Source of the DNA: a virus
Reading direction: 5' to 3' (one strand)
DNA length: 38,764 nt
IMG/VR virus record: IMGVR_UViG_3300035703_000201
Span: 1-38,764 of that record
Within the stretch, counting starts at the first letter, position 1; each line of letters starts with the position of its first letter. Shown in pieces: positions 1-7,363 of this stretch. Under the pieces are notes generated by a model. That model had not been told where the DNA came from. It saw only the letters and a program-made list of their open reading frames with translations, and did not search any database. The translations under genes and the position numbers were made by a program.

Positions 1-96
1 GAGCCGCTTGATCGTCGCACCAGTGCCAGTCATGTGGCGGCATTCCGCAACCGATGGGAGGTTGCTTGTTACGAGGCCAAGGGGGATATGACCTGA
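1..96 (+). CDS. 3' end of the junction-spanning hypothetical protein (partial)
   Basis: Bases 1-96 are the last 31 codons and stop (TGA 94-96) of the gene beginning at 38488, repeated here because the contig ends overlap. The frame is open from base 1 and reads EPLDRRTSASHVAAFRNRWE and onward, ending CYEAKGDMT. It is not a separate gene; see the full description at 38488-38733. I do not recognise a named family. Confidence 0.8.
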   Translation, partial: EPLDRRTSASHVAAFRNRWEVACYEAKGDMT

Positions 97-127
97 AACC
101 TCGAAACCCCTACGCGTCCCACTTGCG
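1..127. repeat. Terminal direct repeat (contig closure), left copy
   Basis: The first 127 bases are identical to the last 127 bases (38638-38764). An exact odd-length overlap of this size is what a de Bruijn assembler leaves at the ends of a circular or circularly permuted molecule, so it is more likely an assembly overlap than a biological terminal repeat. The unique circle is then 38,637 bp and coordinates 1 and 38638 are the same base. The repeat carries the 3' end of the gene that starts at 38488. Confidence 0.95.
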
Positions 128-352
128 AAGTAAGCCTGCGACAAGTATACCTAGCGGAAAGCACCGCAAGCGTAGCAAGGCACAACGCAAGCTGGGCGGG
201 CTTGGCGATATTGGCTGTAGGGTATGGGCTGGGGCGAGTGTGGCGAAAATAATTTGCGGGCGTGCATTTTCTGCTTGACGCGACAGGCTCAATGGCCCTA
301 CAAGGGGTCATCAGCAACGGGGCACTGCTCCACCGAATAGGGAAACACTGAC
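97..352 (+). other. Intergenic stretch with promoter; no convincing gene
   Basis: These 256 bases separate the junction gene from the small gene at 353. They hold the promoter described at 247-304. The frame used by the upstream gene stays open for 51 codons after its TGA (97-249, stop TAA 250-252) and ends in a hydrophobic stretch (SWAGLAILAVGYGLGRVW). It contains no ATG, GTG or TTG in a useful position, so I do not call it as a gene. Confidence 0.5.
247..304 (+). promoter_or_regulatory. Sigma70-type promoter with conserved upstream element (P1)
   Basis: The -35 is TTGACG (275-280) and the -10 is TACAAG (299-304), with an 18-base spacer. Just upstream lie AAATAATTT (247-255) and GGCGTGCATTTTC (259-271). 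The same two blocks, the second at the identical distance from the -35, precede the promoter at 36547-36575, which argues that both are real and co-regulated. P1 points at the gene at 353 and on into the HTH, terminase and virion genes. Confidence 0.6.
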
Positions 353-526
353 ATGACAATCACCGTTCGCATCACCAACAACTTCGGCAACCGCGCTGTT
401 TATCCGGTTTGCGCTACTGCCGTGAAGCTGGCGGAACTGATCGGCACCAAGACCTTCACCGACCGAGCCATTGAGCAGATCAAGGGGCTTGGCTATACCA
501 TCGAAGTTCAGGCGCAAACGCTGTGA
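353..526 (+). CDS. Small hypothetical protein, first gene after P1
   Basis: This encodes 57 residues beginning MTITVRITNNFGNRAVYPVC. It starts about 50 bases after the P1 -10 box with a weak AGGGA ribosome site. The middle (TAVKLAELIGTKTFTDRAIE) and end (IKGLGYTIEVQ) look like a small alpha/beta fold with a central helix, a pattern seen in short phage proteins of unknown role. Its TGA (524-526) overlaps the GTG start of the HTH gene at 523, so the two are translationally coupled. No function can be assigned. Confidence 0.65.
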   Translation: MTITVRITNNFGNRAVYPVCATAVKLAELIGTKTFTDRAIEQIKGLGYTIEVQAQTL

Positions 527-705
527 CCCCCACCACATTCAAGCGCATTCGTCAGGGGGCCGGGCTAACACAGTCCGGCCTTGCTGCGTTATTGCGCATC
601 AGCGATAGCCGTGCGGTAAGGCGGTGGGAGGCTGGTGAGCGTGAGATAAGCGGGCCTGTGTCGATCCTGATGGAGTTGCTCGACGATGGACAGTGGCCGC
701 GTTGA
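523..705 (+). CDS. Small helix-turn-helix (XRE/Cro-like) DNA-binding protein
   Basis: A 60-residue protein made almost entirely of one HTH domain. Residues 5-50 contain the typical XRE pattern: FKRIRQGAGLTQSGLAALL as helices 1-2, RISDSRAVRRWEAG as the turn and recognition helix, then a final helix SGPVSILMELL. It starts with GTG overlapping the previous stop (GTGA). It is cytoplasmic and likely a transcription regulator, conceivably acting on the paired promoters at 275-304 and 36547-36575, although no operator was identified directly. Proteins of this size and type often lie just upstream of phage terminase genes. Confidence 0.8.
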   Translation: MTPTTFKRIRQGAGLTQSGLAALLRISDSRAVRRWEAGEREISGPVSILMELLDDGQWPR

Positions 706-708
706 CGT

Positions 709-852
709 ATGACCCGCAATCCCATAGCCCCCAACTTGCGGCACTTCCCCCACCGTGCTATTGAGGACGTAAGGCACAAAAAGCGCAACAAGTCGGAGCG
801 CAAACGTGATGCTGAGCAACGCGAACGGGATGAGCGCGATGGAACCGAGTGA
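709..852 (+). CDS. Short highly charged hypothetical protein
   Basis: This encodes 47 residues starting MTRNPIAPNLRHFPHRA, followed by an extremely charged helix rich in Lys, Arg, Glu and Asp. It begins three bases after the HTH stop with no clear ribosome site, so translation probably relies on coupling. The product could be nucleic-acid binding because of its basic charge, but no family is recognised. It overlaps the next gene's start region. Confidence 0.5.
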   Translation: MTRNPIAPNLRHFPHRAIEDVRHKKRNKSERKRDAEQRERDERDGTE

Positions 853-1054
853 CGTTGACCCTGACACTGTAACCCGCTCGCAGGCGCTAGAGTGCGCGAT
901 GTGGTTAGCGGATACCTGCGAAGGGGTAGGTGTTGATAGCTGTGATGACTTGTTGATGCTGGCAACGCAGATCGAGTTCTGGCTTACTGAGGGCATGACG
1001 GTCAGCTTCGACTGCAAGGATAGCATGGCCAAGTTTGTAAGGGGTGGTATCTGA
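839..1054 (+). CDS. Hypothetical protein, small acidic cysteine-containing
   Basis: This encodes 71 residues from ATG 839. That start is preferred because GGGA lies eight bases upstream; in-frame starts also exist at 806, 809 and 830. The protein carries three cysteines in a helical context (ALECAMWLADTCEGVGVDSCDD) and a fourth near the end, and is otherwise acidic. It overlaps the 3' end of the preceding gene by 14 bases, and its TGA (1052-1054) shares a base with the ATG of the following 25-residue gene. It has no recognised family. Confidence 0.55.
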   Translation: MEPSDVDPDTVTRSQALECAMWLADTCEGVGVDSCDDLLMLATQIEFWLTEGMTVSFDCKDSMAKFVRGGI

Positions 1055-1131
1055 TGCCGTGCAGTAAGGGAATGAAGGGCTACAGCAAGCCCAAGCCGAA
1101 GCCCGCTCCAAAGCCTAAGCCGAGCAAGTGA
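1054..1131 (+). CDS. Lys-Pro-rich micropeptide upstream of terminase
   Basis: This encodes 25 residues, MPCSKGMKGYSKPKPKPAPK and a short basic end, starting at ATG 1054 and overlapping the previous stop (TGATG). More than half of the chain is alternating Lys-Pro. Such basic, unstructured peptides can bind nucleic acid or cap proteins, but no function is known to me. Its length is marginal, so support comes mainly from the tight coupling and its position 16 bases before the small terminase gene. Confidence 0.4.
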   Translation: MPCSKGMKGYSKPKPKPAPKPKPSK

Positions 1132-1146
1132 CATTGCACTAAACAA

Positions 1147-1446
1147 ATGACGAATAGTGTTCGCCCCAAGCCCCCCGCTGCCGGTAAAGGCAGGCCGAAG
1201 GGTTCGCCTAACAAGACCACCGCGCTCTTGAAGGATGCTATTCTGCGCGCTGCGGAAAAGGCAGGAAGCAAGGTGGGGGATGACGGGCTTGTAAGTTATC
1301 TTGAGCAGCAAGCCGTCGACAATCCCGGCCCGTTTATGTCGCTGCTTGGCAAAGTGCTGCCGATGCAGATGATTGGGGCAGGTAAGGACGGCGAACACCT
1401 AAGCGAATTGGTTGTTCGGATTGAACATGGCAAAGCTGGAGATTAA
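1147..1446 (+). CDS. terS: Small terminase subunit (probable)
   Basis: A 99-residue protein directly upstream of and overlapping the large terminase (start 1427). The N-terminus has a basic PKPPAAGKGRPKGSPNK stretch, a common opening of phage small-terminase and DUF5681-like proteins, followed by a helical segment TALLKDAILRAAEKAG. Small terminases bind the packaging site on concatemeric DNA and load the motor. Identification rests on position and this basic, helical layout rather than on strong sequence conservation. Its C-terminal 20 bases are also the start of terL in another frame. Confidence 0.65.
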   Translation: MTNSVRPKPPAAGKGRPKGSPNKTTALLKDAILRAAEKAGSKVGDDGLVSYLEQQAVDNPGPFMSLLGKVLPMQMIGAGKDGEHLSELVVRIEHGKAGD

Positions 1447-2692
1447 GGTTGCGCCAGCTTTCGAGCCGTTGCTGTCGCCTGCTCGTTACAAGGGCGCACA
1501 TGGTGGGCGTGGCTCCGGCAAGTCACAGTTCTTTGCCGATCTGCTAATCATTGAGTCGCTGCAAAAGCCGGGACTGCGCGTCTTGTGCTGCCGTGAAATT
1601 CAGAAGTCGCTAAAGGAAAGCGCCAAGCGGCTAATTGAAAGCAAGATTGAGCAATACGAGATGGGTTCGCTGTTTGACGTTCAGGCGGCTGAGATCAAGA
1701 CGCCGGGCGGCGGGTTGATTGCCTTTGCGGGCTTGCAGGATCACACAAGCGAAAGCATCAAGTCCTATGAAGGCTTTGACCGTGCATGGGTCGAGGAAGC
1801 GCAGACGGTATCGCAGCGCAGTCTAAACCTGTTGCGTCCCACTATTCGCGCGCCGGGTTCGGAGCTTTGGTTTAGCTGGAATCCTCGCTTTGACACTGAC
1901 GCGGTTGATGTGATGTTGAGAGGGCCGGAGGCCCCTACTGGCTGCGTTGTCGTTCAGGCCAATTGGGCCGACAATCCGTGGTTTCCGGCTGAATTGGAGC
2001 AAGAGCGTTTGGACTTCATGCGCTCGCAGCCTGAGCAATACTCCCACATTTGGGAGGGTGGATACGTCACTGCGGTTGAAAGCGCATACTTCGCTAGGGC
2101 GCTGGCGGAGGCAAGGTCTGAGGGCCGTGTTACTACGCTAACCGCTGACAGCCTGCTATCGAAGCGGGCTTATTGGGACATTGGCGTAAGGGATGCGACG
2201 GCAATCTGGATTGTCCAACAAAAGGGCGACCAGTTGCGGTTCATTGACCATTACGAGGCTGTCGGGCAGGACTTGGCAACGCACCTGCAATGGCTGCGCG
2301 ACAACGGCCATGCGGATGCCGAGCAGGTGTTGCCGCATGACGGCGCCAAGCAGGACGCGGTGACTGCATCGCGGTTTGAGGATCACATCCGCAACGCTGG
2401 GTTTGCGGTTCGCACGGTGCCTAATCAGGGCAAGGGCGCGGCCATGAAGCGCATCGAGGCTGCGCGGTCGCGGTTTAATCGGTTTTGGTTTGACGAGGTT
2501 AAGTGCGCCAACGGTTTAAAGGCGTTGGGCTGGTATCACGAAAAGAAGAACGAGGGTGGTTATGGCGTCGGCCCTAATCACGACTGGTCTTCACATTCGT
2601 GCGACGCGTTTGGACTGGCTGCAATTGACTATAGCGAACCGAAAGCATATAAGCCGCTAGATTTAAGCAAGCTGAAAAGAGCCGTTGCATGA
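1427..2692 (+). CDS. terL: Terminase large subunit (packaging ATPase/nuclease)
   Basis: This encodes 421 residues from ATG 1427; a TTG at 1412 is an alternative. The N-terminal ATPase shows Walker A GGRGSGKS (residues 26-33), Walker B FDRAWVEEA (117-125) and the SWNPR coupling motif near 150. The C-terminal RNase H-like nuclease is marked by WDIG (D251), PHDG (D305) and SHSCDA (D393). This is the Terminase_3/PBSX-type architecture. The enzyme translocates DNA into the prohead through the portal and cuts the concatemer. It overlaps the small subunit upstream and the portal gene downstream (ATGA at 2689). Confidence 0.96.
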   Translation: MAKLEIKVAPAFEPLLSPARYKGAHGGRGSGKSQFFADLLIIESLQKPGLRVLCCREIQKSLKESAKRLIESKIEQYEMGSLFDVQAAEIKTPGGGLIAFAGLQDHTSESIKSYEGFDRAWVEEAQTVSQRSLNLLRPTIRAPGSELWFSWNPRFDTDAVDVMLRGPEAPTGCVVVQANWADNPWFPAELEQERLDFMRSQPEQYSHIWEGGYVTAVESAYFARALAEARSEGRVTTLTADSLLSKRAYWDIGVRDATAIWIVQQKGDQLRFIDHYEAVGQDLATHLQWLRDNGHADAEQVLPHDGAKQDAVTASRFEDHIRNAGFAVRTVPNQGKGAAMKRIEAARSRFNRFWFDEVKCANGLKALGWYHEKKNEGGYGVGPNHDWSSHSCDAFGLAAIDYSEPKAYKPLDLSKLKRAVA

Positions 2693-4740
2693 TTGAAACT
2701 CCCGAACAGCTTGCGGCTATTCTCAAGCGCGAATACGAGGCTGCGGATAGCTTCCACGAGCAGATGGAAGAATTGCAGCGCCTTGCGTTTGAGTTTTACG
2801 AGGGCCAGCCGCTTCGTAACGAGATTGACGGTCGCTCGCAGATTGTCTTGCCGGATGTGCAGGAAACGGTCGATTACATGCTGCAATCCGTGATGCGGAC
2901 GCTGACTAGCGCCGAGCGAGTTGTTGAGTTTGAGGCGGTAGACGAAAGCGACGAGCAGGCGGCGGATGATGCCACTGTCGCGATTGATTACGAGTTCATG
3001 CGTCGGCAGGACGGCTTTCGTGTGCTGCTGGATACGTGCAACGACGGGCTGCTGCGCAAGATCGGCATCGTCAAGGCTGTGATGGATAAGCGCGAGCGCG
3101 TGACGCGTGAGCAGCAAGTCATGCTGCCGGAAGAGTTGGGGATGCTTCCGGACGGCGTGGAGGTCGAGGACGTTGCCGATAATGGCGATGGTTCGATCAC
3201 GGCAAGCCTGAAGATTACGCGTGTCGAGCAGCGCGCTACTGGCGTTTCGGTTCCGACGTTTGAGTTTCGGTTTAGCCCCAATGCGCGGCACGAGGATGGC
3301 GCTGTGTATGTGGCGCACGTATGCCCCAAGACGCGTGGCGAGCTTGTGGAGATGGGCTTTGACCGTGAGCAGGTGTATTCGCTGCCAGCTTACAACAGGG
3401 TAGACGATCAAGACACCGAAAGCGCCACGATTGATTTCTTCCGCTATCAGGAAAGCAGCCCTGCGGTGGAAGAGGTTGAGATGTGCGAGGAATACGCGCG
3501 GATTGACGTTGACGGCGATGGAATTGCCGAGCGCGTCAAGGTGTTCCGTGTGGAGAATACTATCCTGCGGTATCAGGGCGCGCCTGTCATTGATGAGATG
3601 ACGGGCGAGCAGGCGGTTGACGATAGGGGCGAGCCGCTGTTTGAGGAGGGCGAGCTTGCTGTTGAGACGGTCGAGGAGCAGCCGTTTAGCGTGTTCTGCC
3701 CGTTCCCGCGCCCGCATCACCTGATTGGCTATTCGCTTGCCGACAAGGTGATGGACATTCAATATCTGCGCACAATGCTTGCCCGTCAGATGATTGACGG
3801 CATGGCGTTTGCGAACCTTCCCCGCTACGAGGTGAGCGAAACCCTTAGCGGCGAGAATACTCTGGAGGATATTCTCAACCCCATTCCGGGCTCTCCGATC
3901 CGTGTGCGTTCGCCGGGTGCGATCAATGCGATCGGCAGCAACTTTGATGTGGGCGCATCGCTTACGGCTATGGAATGGGCCGCTGGTGAGCGCGAAAGCC
4001 GGACGGGGATTACGCGGCTTAATCAGGGCTTGGATGCGGACGCGCTGAACAAGACTGCGAGCGGCACTGCAATGATGCAGGCGCAGGGGCAGCAGATCGA
4101 AGAGTTCATTGCCCGCAACATGGCTGAGATGATGTCGCGGTTCTTTATGAAGCTGTATCGCCTGATGCGTTCGGCGGGTGAGCCGATGAAGCTGAAGGTT
4201 GACGGCAAGTATCGCATGGTCAACCCGCGTGAGTGGCCGGATGACATTTGCGTCAAGGTGCGTGTTGGCCTTGGCACGAATAGCAAGGACAAGCGCATTC
4301 AGGCGCGCATGGCGCTTTACCAGCCGATGCTTGCGGCGATCGAGCAAGGCTTGGCTGGGCCTGAGCACGCGTTCAAGTGGATGGACGGTATTGCGCGTGA
4401 TACGGGCATCGGCACGGGTGATGAGTTCATGTTCAACCCCGAAGATCCGGAAGTGCAGGCTCGCATGGCGCAGGACGAGCAGGAGCCTTCGCCGGATGTG
4501 ATCGAGGCGCATGGGCGTGTTGAGGTGCTGCGCGAAAAGGCGGCGTTTGATGCTGAATTGGCGGCGTTCAAGGCGCAGGCCCAGCTTGAGCTTGAAGCAG
4601 CCAAGATCGACGGGCAGCTTGACCTTGCGGCGTATCGGGCCGAGAATGAGGCGCGTCTCGCGGCCATGAAGGCGCGGTTTGAGGCGCGCATGAAGGTTGA
4701 GATGAGCGATAACCGCGAAGGTGGGAGTTTGGCTGAATGA
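2689..4740 (+). CDS. Portal protein
   Basis: A 683-residue protein immediately after terL. The N-terminal half has the portal pattern of podovirus-type phages: helices with AFEFYEGQPL, RSQIVLPDVQETVDYM, a DDATVAIDYEFMRRQDGF segment and GLLRKIGIVKAVMD. The middle has FCPFPRPHHLIGYSLADKVM, followed by clip/stem-like TGITRLNQGLDADALNKTAS. Residues 600-675 form a long Ala/Glu/Lys helix suitable for a crown or barrel. Twelve copies would form the DNA channel at the capsid vertex. The gene overlaps terL by 4 bases and its stop overlaps the ATG of the next small gene. Confidence 0.93.
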   Translation: MIETPEQLAAILKREYEAADSFHEQMEELQRLAFEFYEGQPLRNEIDGRSQIVLPDVQETVDYMLQSVMRTLTSAERVVEFEAVDESDEQAADDATVAIDYEFMRRQDGFRVLLDTCNDGLLRKIGIVKAVMDKRERVTREQQVMLPEELGMLPDGVEVEDVADNGDGSITASLKITRVEQRATGVSVPTFEFRFSPNARHEDGAVYVAHVCPKTRGELVEMGFDREQVYSLPAYNRVDDQDTESATIDFFRYQESSPAVEEVEMCEEYARIDVDGDGIAERVKVFRVENTILRYQGAPVIDEMTGEQAVDDRGEPLFEEGELAVETVEEQPFSVFCPFPRPHHLIGYSLADKVMDIQYLRTMLARQMIDGMAFANLPRYEVSETLSGENTLEDILNPIPGSPIRVRSPGAINAIGSNFDVGASLTAMEWAAGERESRTGITRLNQGLDADALNKTASGTAMMQAQGQQIEEFIARNMAEMMSRFFMKLYRLMRSAGEPMKLKVDGKYRMVNPREWPDDICVKVRVGLGTNSKDKRIQARMALYQPMLAAIEQGLAGPEHAFKWMDGIARDTGIGTGDEFMFNPEDPEVQARMAQDEQEPSPDVIEAHGRVEVLREKAAFDAELAAFKAQAQLELEAAKIDGQLDLAAYRAENEARLAAMKARFEARMKVEMSDNREGGSLAE

Positions 4741-4880
4741 TTGAATGGCGCGACAAGGGGTCGTCTAGGTTTGCCGATTACCCGCCGGCTGAATTGCTTT
4801 ACACTGGCGGTGTGGGCCGTGTGTTTGCCAAGGTCGAGCGCGGGCATTTGTTTTTGACGGGGCCGTTTCCTTATGCGTAA
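4737..4880 (+). CDS. Small hypothetical protein between portal and 4873 gene
   Basis: This encodes 47 residues, beginning MIEWRDKGSSRFADYPPAEL and ending LFLTGPFPYA. It is supported by tight packing: its ATG overlaps the portal stop (ATGA, 4737-4740), and its final eight bases contain the ATG of the next gene. Composition is mixed, with aromatic residues and no membrane segment. No family is recognised; a minor head component or assembly factor is possible from position alone. Confidence 0.6.
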   Translation: MIEWRDKGSSRFADYPPAELLYTGGVGRVFAKVERGHLFLTGPFPYA

Positions 4881-5235
4881 TCTGGCAATCCGCCTAGTGC
4901 TATGGCTGTGCGAGCGGTTTAGCATCGCCGTGCTTGACGAGCAGCGCGTTTTCATGGGCGCGGACGTTATCGAGCGTTCTAAGCGGTGGGAGGCGTTTTA
5001 CCGCGAACAAGGCGGGCTTGCCGATATGCTGGCGGATATTCGTCGTGAGGCTTTCGAGGCGGCACAAGAGATTGACCCGCGAGAGACCGACAAGATTTAC
5101 TATTGGGCAATGGCGGATCGCAATGTCCGCAAGCTTGAACAGCGCATCCGCAACGTGATTACTGCGGGCGAAGTTGAAGCGAAAAGGCGCGAGGCTTTAC
5201 ATAGCAACCCGATTAAGCGTAAGAGTGTTTACTAG
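4873..5235 (+). CDS. Hypothetical head-module protein
   Basis: A 120-residue protein between portal and scaffold. The N-terminus is amphipathic (MRNLAIRLVLWLCERFSIAV). The rest is mostly alpha-helical and charged, with ADMLADIRREAFEAAQEI and DRNVRKLEQRIRNVITAGEV suggesting coiled-coil helices. It overlaps the preceding small gene by eight bases. Similar small helical proteins recur between portal and scaffold genes in short-tailed phages, but I know no defined role. It is probably a structural or assembly accessory. Confidence 0.7.
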   Translation: MRNLAIRLVLWLCERFSIAVLDEQRVFMGADVIERSKRWEAFYREQGGLADMLADIRREAFEAAQEIDPRETDKIYYWAMADRNVRKLEQRIRNVITAGEVEAKRREALHSNPIKRKSVY

Positions 5236-5268
5236 CCGCCGCAATTGTGGCATATATGAGGAAAGACT

Positions 5269-6291
5269 ATGGCCCATTCACCTAGTGTGGAAGCCGCAAG
5301 TCGGCCAATGACTATGGCAGACAAGGCGGCGAGCTTTGAGGACGCATTGTTCGCAGAGGGTGATCCCTTTGCGGAAGGCGAGCGCGAGGAAGAAGAGCCG
5401 AGCGCGCCGCAGGATGAGGAATTTGACGACGACTTTGCCGATGATGGCGAGGAAGAAGTCGAAGGCGAGGAAGGCGGTGACGAGGTTGAACAGGCTAAGC
5501 CTGCCATCGACCCGCCCGTAAGCCTCAACGCGGAGGAAAAAGAGGTCTTTGCGCAGCTTCCGGTGGAAGCCCAGCAAGCATGGGCCGCAAGTGAAACCCG
5601 CCGCAACGCACAGGTGCAGGAAGCCACCACCAAGGCTAAAGAGGCCCAGCGCGCAGCCGAGCAGACTGCCGCAGCCGCATACAGCCAAGCCCAAGCACTG
5701 TATCGGGCGCAGTTGGATGAGATTGTCAGGGCGTTTGAGCCGCAGTTGCCAGACCCTGCCAATTACACCGACATTCGCCAGTATCAGTATGCTAAGGCTC
5801 AATACGATTACGCGAAAGCCCAGCACGACACGTTCGCGCAGCAAGTAGGGTCAATCGGTGTGGAAACGCCAGAGATGAAGGCGGCGCGCATTCAGTCGCG
5901 TGATGCTCAGTTGCTGGCTATCCCTGAGGTCGCCAACGAGGAAACTCGTAACGAATACATCGGCAATGCGTTCGCGCTGGCTGTGGAATTTGGTTACGAG
6001 CAGGCAGAGTTGGCAGAGGCCATTGAGGCACGTGACCTTAAGTTGCTCGCCCAAGCAGCCAAGTGGAAGGCTGATAGCGAGGAGCTTGCGCGTATTCGTG
6101 CCAAGTCGAGCGAGCGCCGCCGCGATGTTAAGTCGGGGCAGTTCCGTTCGATGAAGCCCGGCGCGGCTGTCCCCGGTGGGGATACTCGCAATCCGGCCAA
6201 GTCGTTCGATCGCGTCAAGCAGAGCAAGACTAACCGTCAAGCCTTCAGCGATGCATCGGCGGATTGGTTGGAAAAGGGCGGTTACCTGTAA
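5269..6291 (+). CDS. Capsid scaffold protein
   Basis: A 340-residue protein just upstream of the major capsid gene. Residues 23-80 are strongly acidic (runs of Glu/Asp), and residues 95-150 form an Ala/Gln/Lys helical region. The centre has helical repeats (DIRQYQYAKAQYDYAKAQHD), and the C-terminus is basic and helical before ending in WLEKGGYL. Acidic, helical proteins in this place act as internal scaffolds that guide coat assembly, with the C-terminal helix binding coat. No protease triad is visible, so a protease fusion is unlikely. The start has an AGGAAAGACT ribosome site upstream; an internal ATG at residue 14 is an alternative. Confidence 0.82.
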   Translation: MAHSPSVEAASRPMTMADKAASFEDALFAEGDPFAEGEREEEEPSAPQDEEFDDDFADDGEEEVEGEEGGDEVEQAKPAIDPPVSLNAEEKEVFAQLPVEAQQAWAASETRRNAQVQEATTKAKEAQRAAEQTAAAAYSQAQALYRAQLDEIVRAFEPQLPDPANYTDIRQYQYAKAQYDYAKAQHDTFAQQVGSIGVETPEMKAARIQSRDAQLLAIPEVANEETRNEYIGNAFALAVEFGYEQAELAEAIEARDLKLLAQAAKWKADSEELARIRAKSSERRRDVKSGQFRSMKPGAAVPGGDTRNPAKSFDRVKQSKTNRQAFSDASADWLEKGGYL

Positions 6292-6305
6292 GTTTCACCT
6301 AATCC

Positions 6306-6355
6306 GCGTCGTGAGACGCTGACCCTCCCACGCCTTCGGGCAAGATGGATTTTTT
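6306..6355 (+). promoter_or_regulatory. Hairpin leader before the major capsid gene
   Basis: The 67-base gap before the capsid ATG holds a 5-bp stem with a GTGA tetraloop (GCGTC 6306-6310 / GACGC 6315-6319). A short GCC-TTCG-GGC hairpin (6332-6341) follows, and a run of six T lies at 6350-6355. The last two together are weakly terminator-like, while the first could stabilise or pause the transcript. No strong promoter is visible here. A role in tuning capsid versus scaffold expression is inference. Confidence 0.35.
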
Positions 6356-6358
6356 AAC

Positions 6359-7309
6359 ATGGCTGTTCCTTCCCAGACTATCCAGAACGTCGCACGCGTT
6401 GGCGTTCGTGAAGACCTGAGCGACCGCATTGGCGAACTGTTTCCGGACGATACCCCGTTTCAGCGCGCCATCGGCACCTCGAACGTAAACAACACCTACA
6501 CCGAATGGCAGACCGACAGCCTTGTCGCTGCCAACCACGACAACAAGACCGTTCAGGGTGACGATCTGGCGAACGACAACCGCCCGAACACCACTCGCGT
6601 CGGCACTCACACGCAGATTTTTAAGAAGGTCATCGGCTCGTCGACCACCGTTGAGTGGACGAACAAGGCCGGTCGCCGTTCGGAGCTTGCGCGTGAAACC
6701 ATGAAGGCTGGTCGCGAAATCCGCACCGACATGGAGAAGCGTTTCCTTGGCAACTACGCTTCGGTCGCTGCTACCGCTTCGGTCGCTGGTGAAACCGCCG
6801 GCGCGCTTGCGTGGCTTACCTCGAACGTGTCGCGTGGCGTGGGTGGTTCGTCGGGTGGTTTCTCGGCTGGTATCGTTGGCGCTGCCACCAATGGCACCCA
6901 GCGCGCTTACACTGAGCCGCTTCTGAAGACTGTTCTTCAGTCGGCGTGGACTAACGGCGGCAACCCGTCGATGGTTATCACCAACGGCACCCAGAAGCAG
7001 GCGGCTGCTGCGTTCGCCGGTCTGGCTGATGCTCGCCGTGAAGCTGGCAACGGTCGCCTGACCATCGTGGCTGGTGCTGACATTTACGTGTCGGACTTTG
7101 GCGAAATCCAGTTCGTTCCGGATCGCTTTGCTTCGGCCCGTGACGCGCTGGTGGTTGACCCCGAATACTGGGATGTCGGCATCGGTGATGCGCTTAAGAT
7201 CATGCCGCTGGCGAAGACCGGCCTTGCCGAGCGCCGCGCCATGTATGCTGAAGTCGCGCTTCGCTGCCTTAACCAGGCCGCGTCTGCCGTGGTCGCAGAC
7301 CTTACCTGA
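6359..7309 (+). CDS. Major capsid protein (DUF5309/SU10-like)
   Basis: A 316-residue protein in the major-head position. It shows the DUF5309-type features of many podovirus coats: an N-terminal DLSDRIGELFPDDTPFQRAI, then TYTEWQTDSLVAAN, a TRVGTHTQIFKKVIGSSTT E-loop-like region, RRSELARETMKAGREIRTDM as the spine helix, and a C-terminal DPEYWDVGIGDALKIMPLAKTG. Codons are strongly biased towards C-ending forms compared with neighbours, as expected for the most abundant protein. A hairpin terminator or attenuator follows at 7317-7340. Confidence 0.93.
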   Translation: MAVPSQTIQNVARVGVREDLSDRIGELFPDDTPFQRAIGTSNVNNTYTEWQTDSLVAANHDNKTVQGDDLANDNRPNTTRVGTHTQIFKKVIGSSTTVEWTNKAGRRSELARETMKAGREIRTDMEKRFLGNYASVAATASVAGETAGALAWLTSNVSRGVGGSSGGFSAGIVGAATNGTQRAYTEPLLKTVLQSAWTNGGNPSMVITNGTQKQAAAAFAGLADARREAGNGRLTIVAGADIYVSDFGEIQFVPDRFASARDALVVDPEYWDVGIGDALKIMPLAKTGLAERRAMYAEVALRCLNQAASAVVADLT

Positions 7310-7316
7310 TGAGATT

Positions 7317-7347
7317 GGGGCGGGCTTAACGGCTCGCCCCTTTCGCT
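7317..7347 (+). terminator. Attenuator-type hairpin after the capsid gene
   Basis: Eight bases after the capsid stop, GGGGCGGGC (7317-7325) pairs with GCTCGCCCC (7332-7340) with one G-T wobble and a six-base loop. It is followed by a short pyrimidine tract (TTTCGCTTT) without a perfect T-run. The structure fits a partial terminator that reduces transcription of downstream genes relative to coat, or a 3' stabiliser of the coat mRNA. Confidence 0.6.
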
Positions 7348-7363
7348 TTGAAGGAGTGAAAGA

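Noticed and set aside
54-278. 74-codon plus-strand frame near the left end
   Set aside because: It starts inside the junction gene in another frame, lacks a proper ribosome context and runs into the P1 upstream element; its product is basic and featureless.
2629-4512. Very long open frame (627 codons) on the minus strand opposite the portal gene
   Set aside because: It mirrors the portal gene's codon bias, is full of His, Arg and Leu typical of a shadow frame, has no ribosome site and lies inside an unbroken plus-strand operon.
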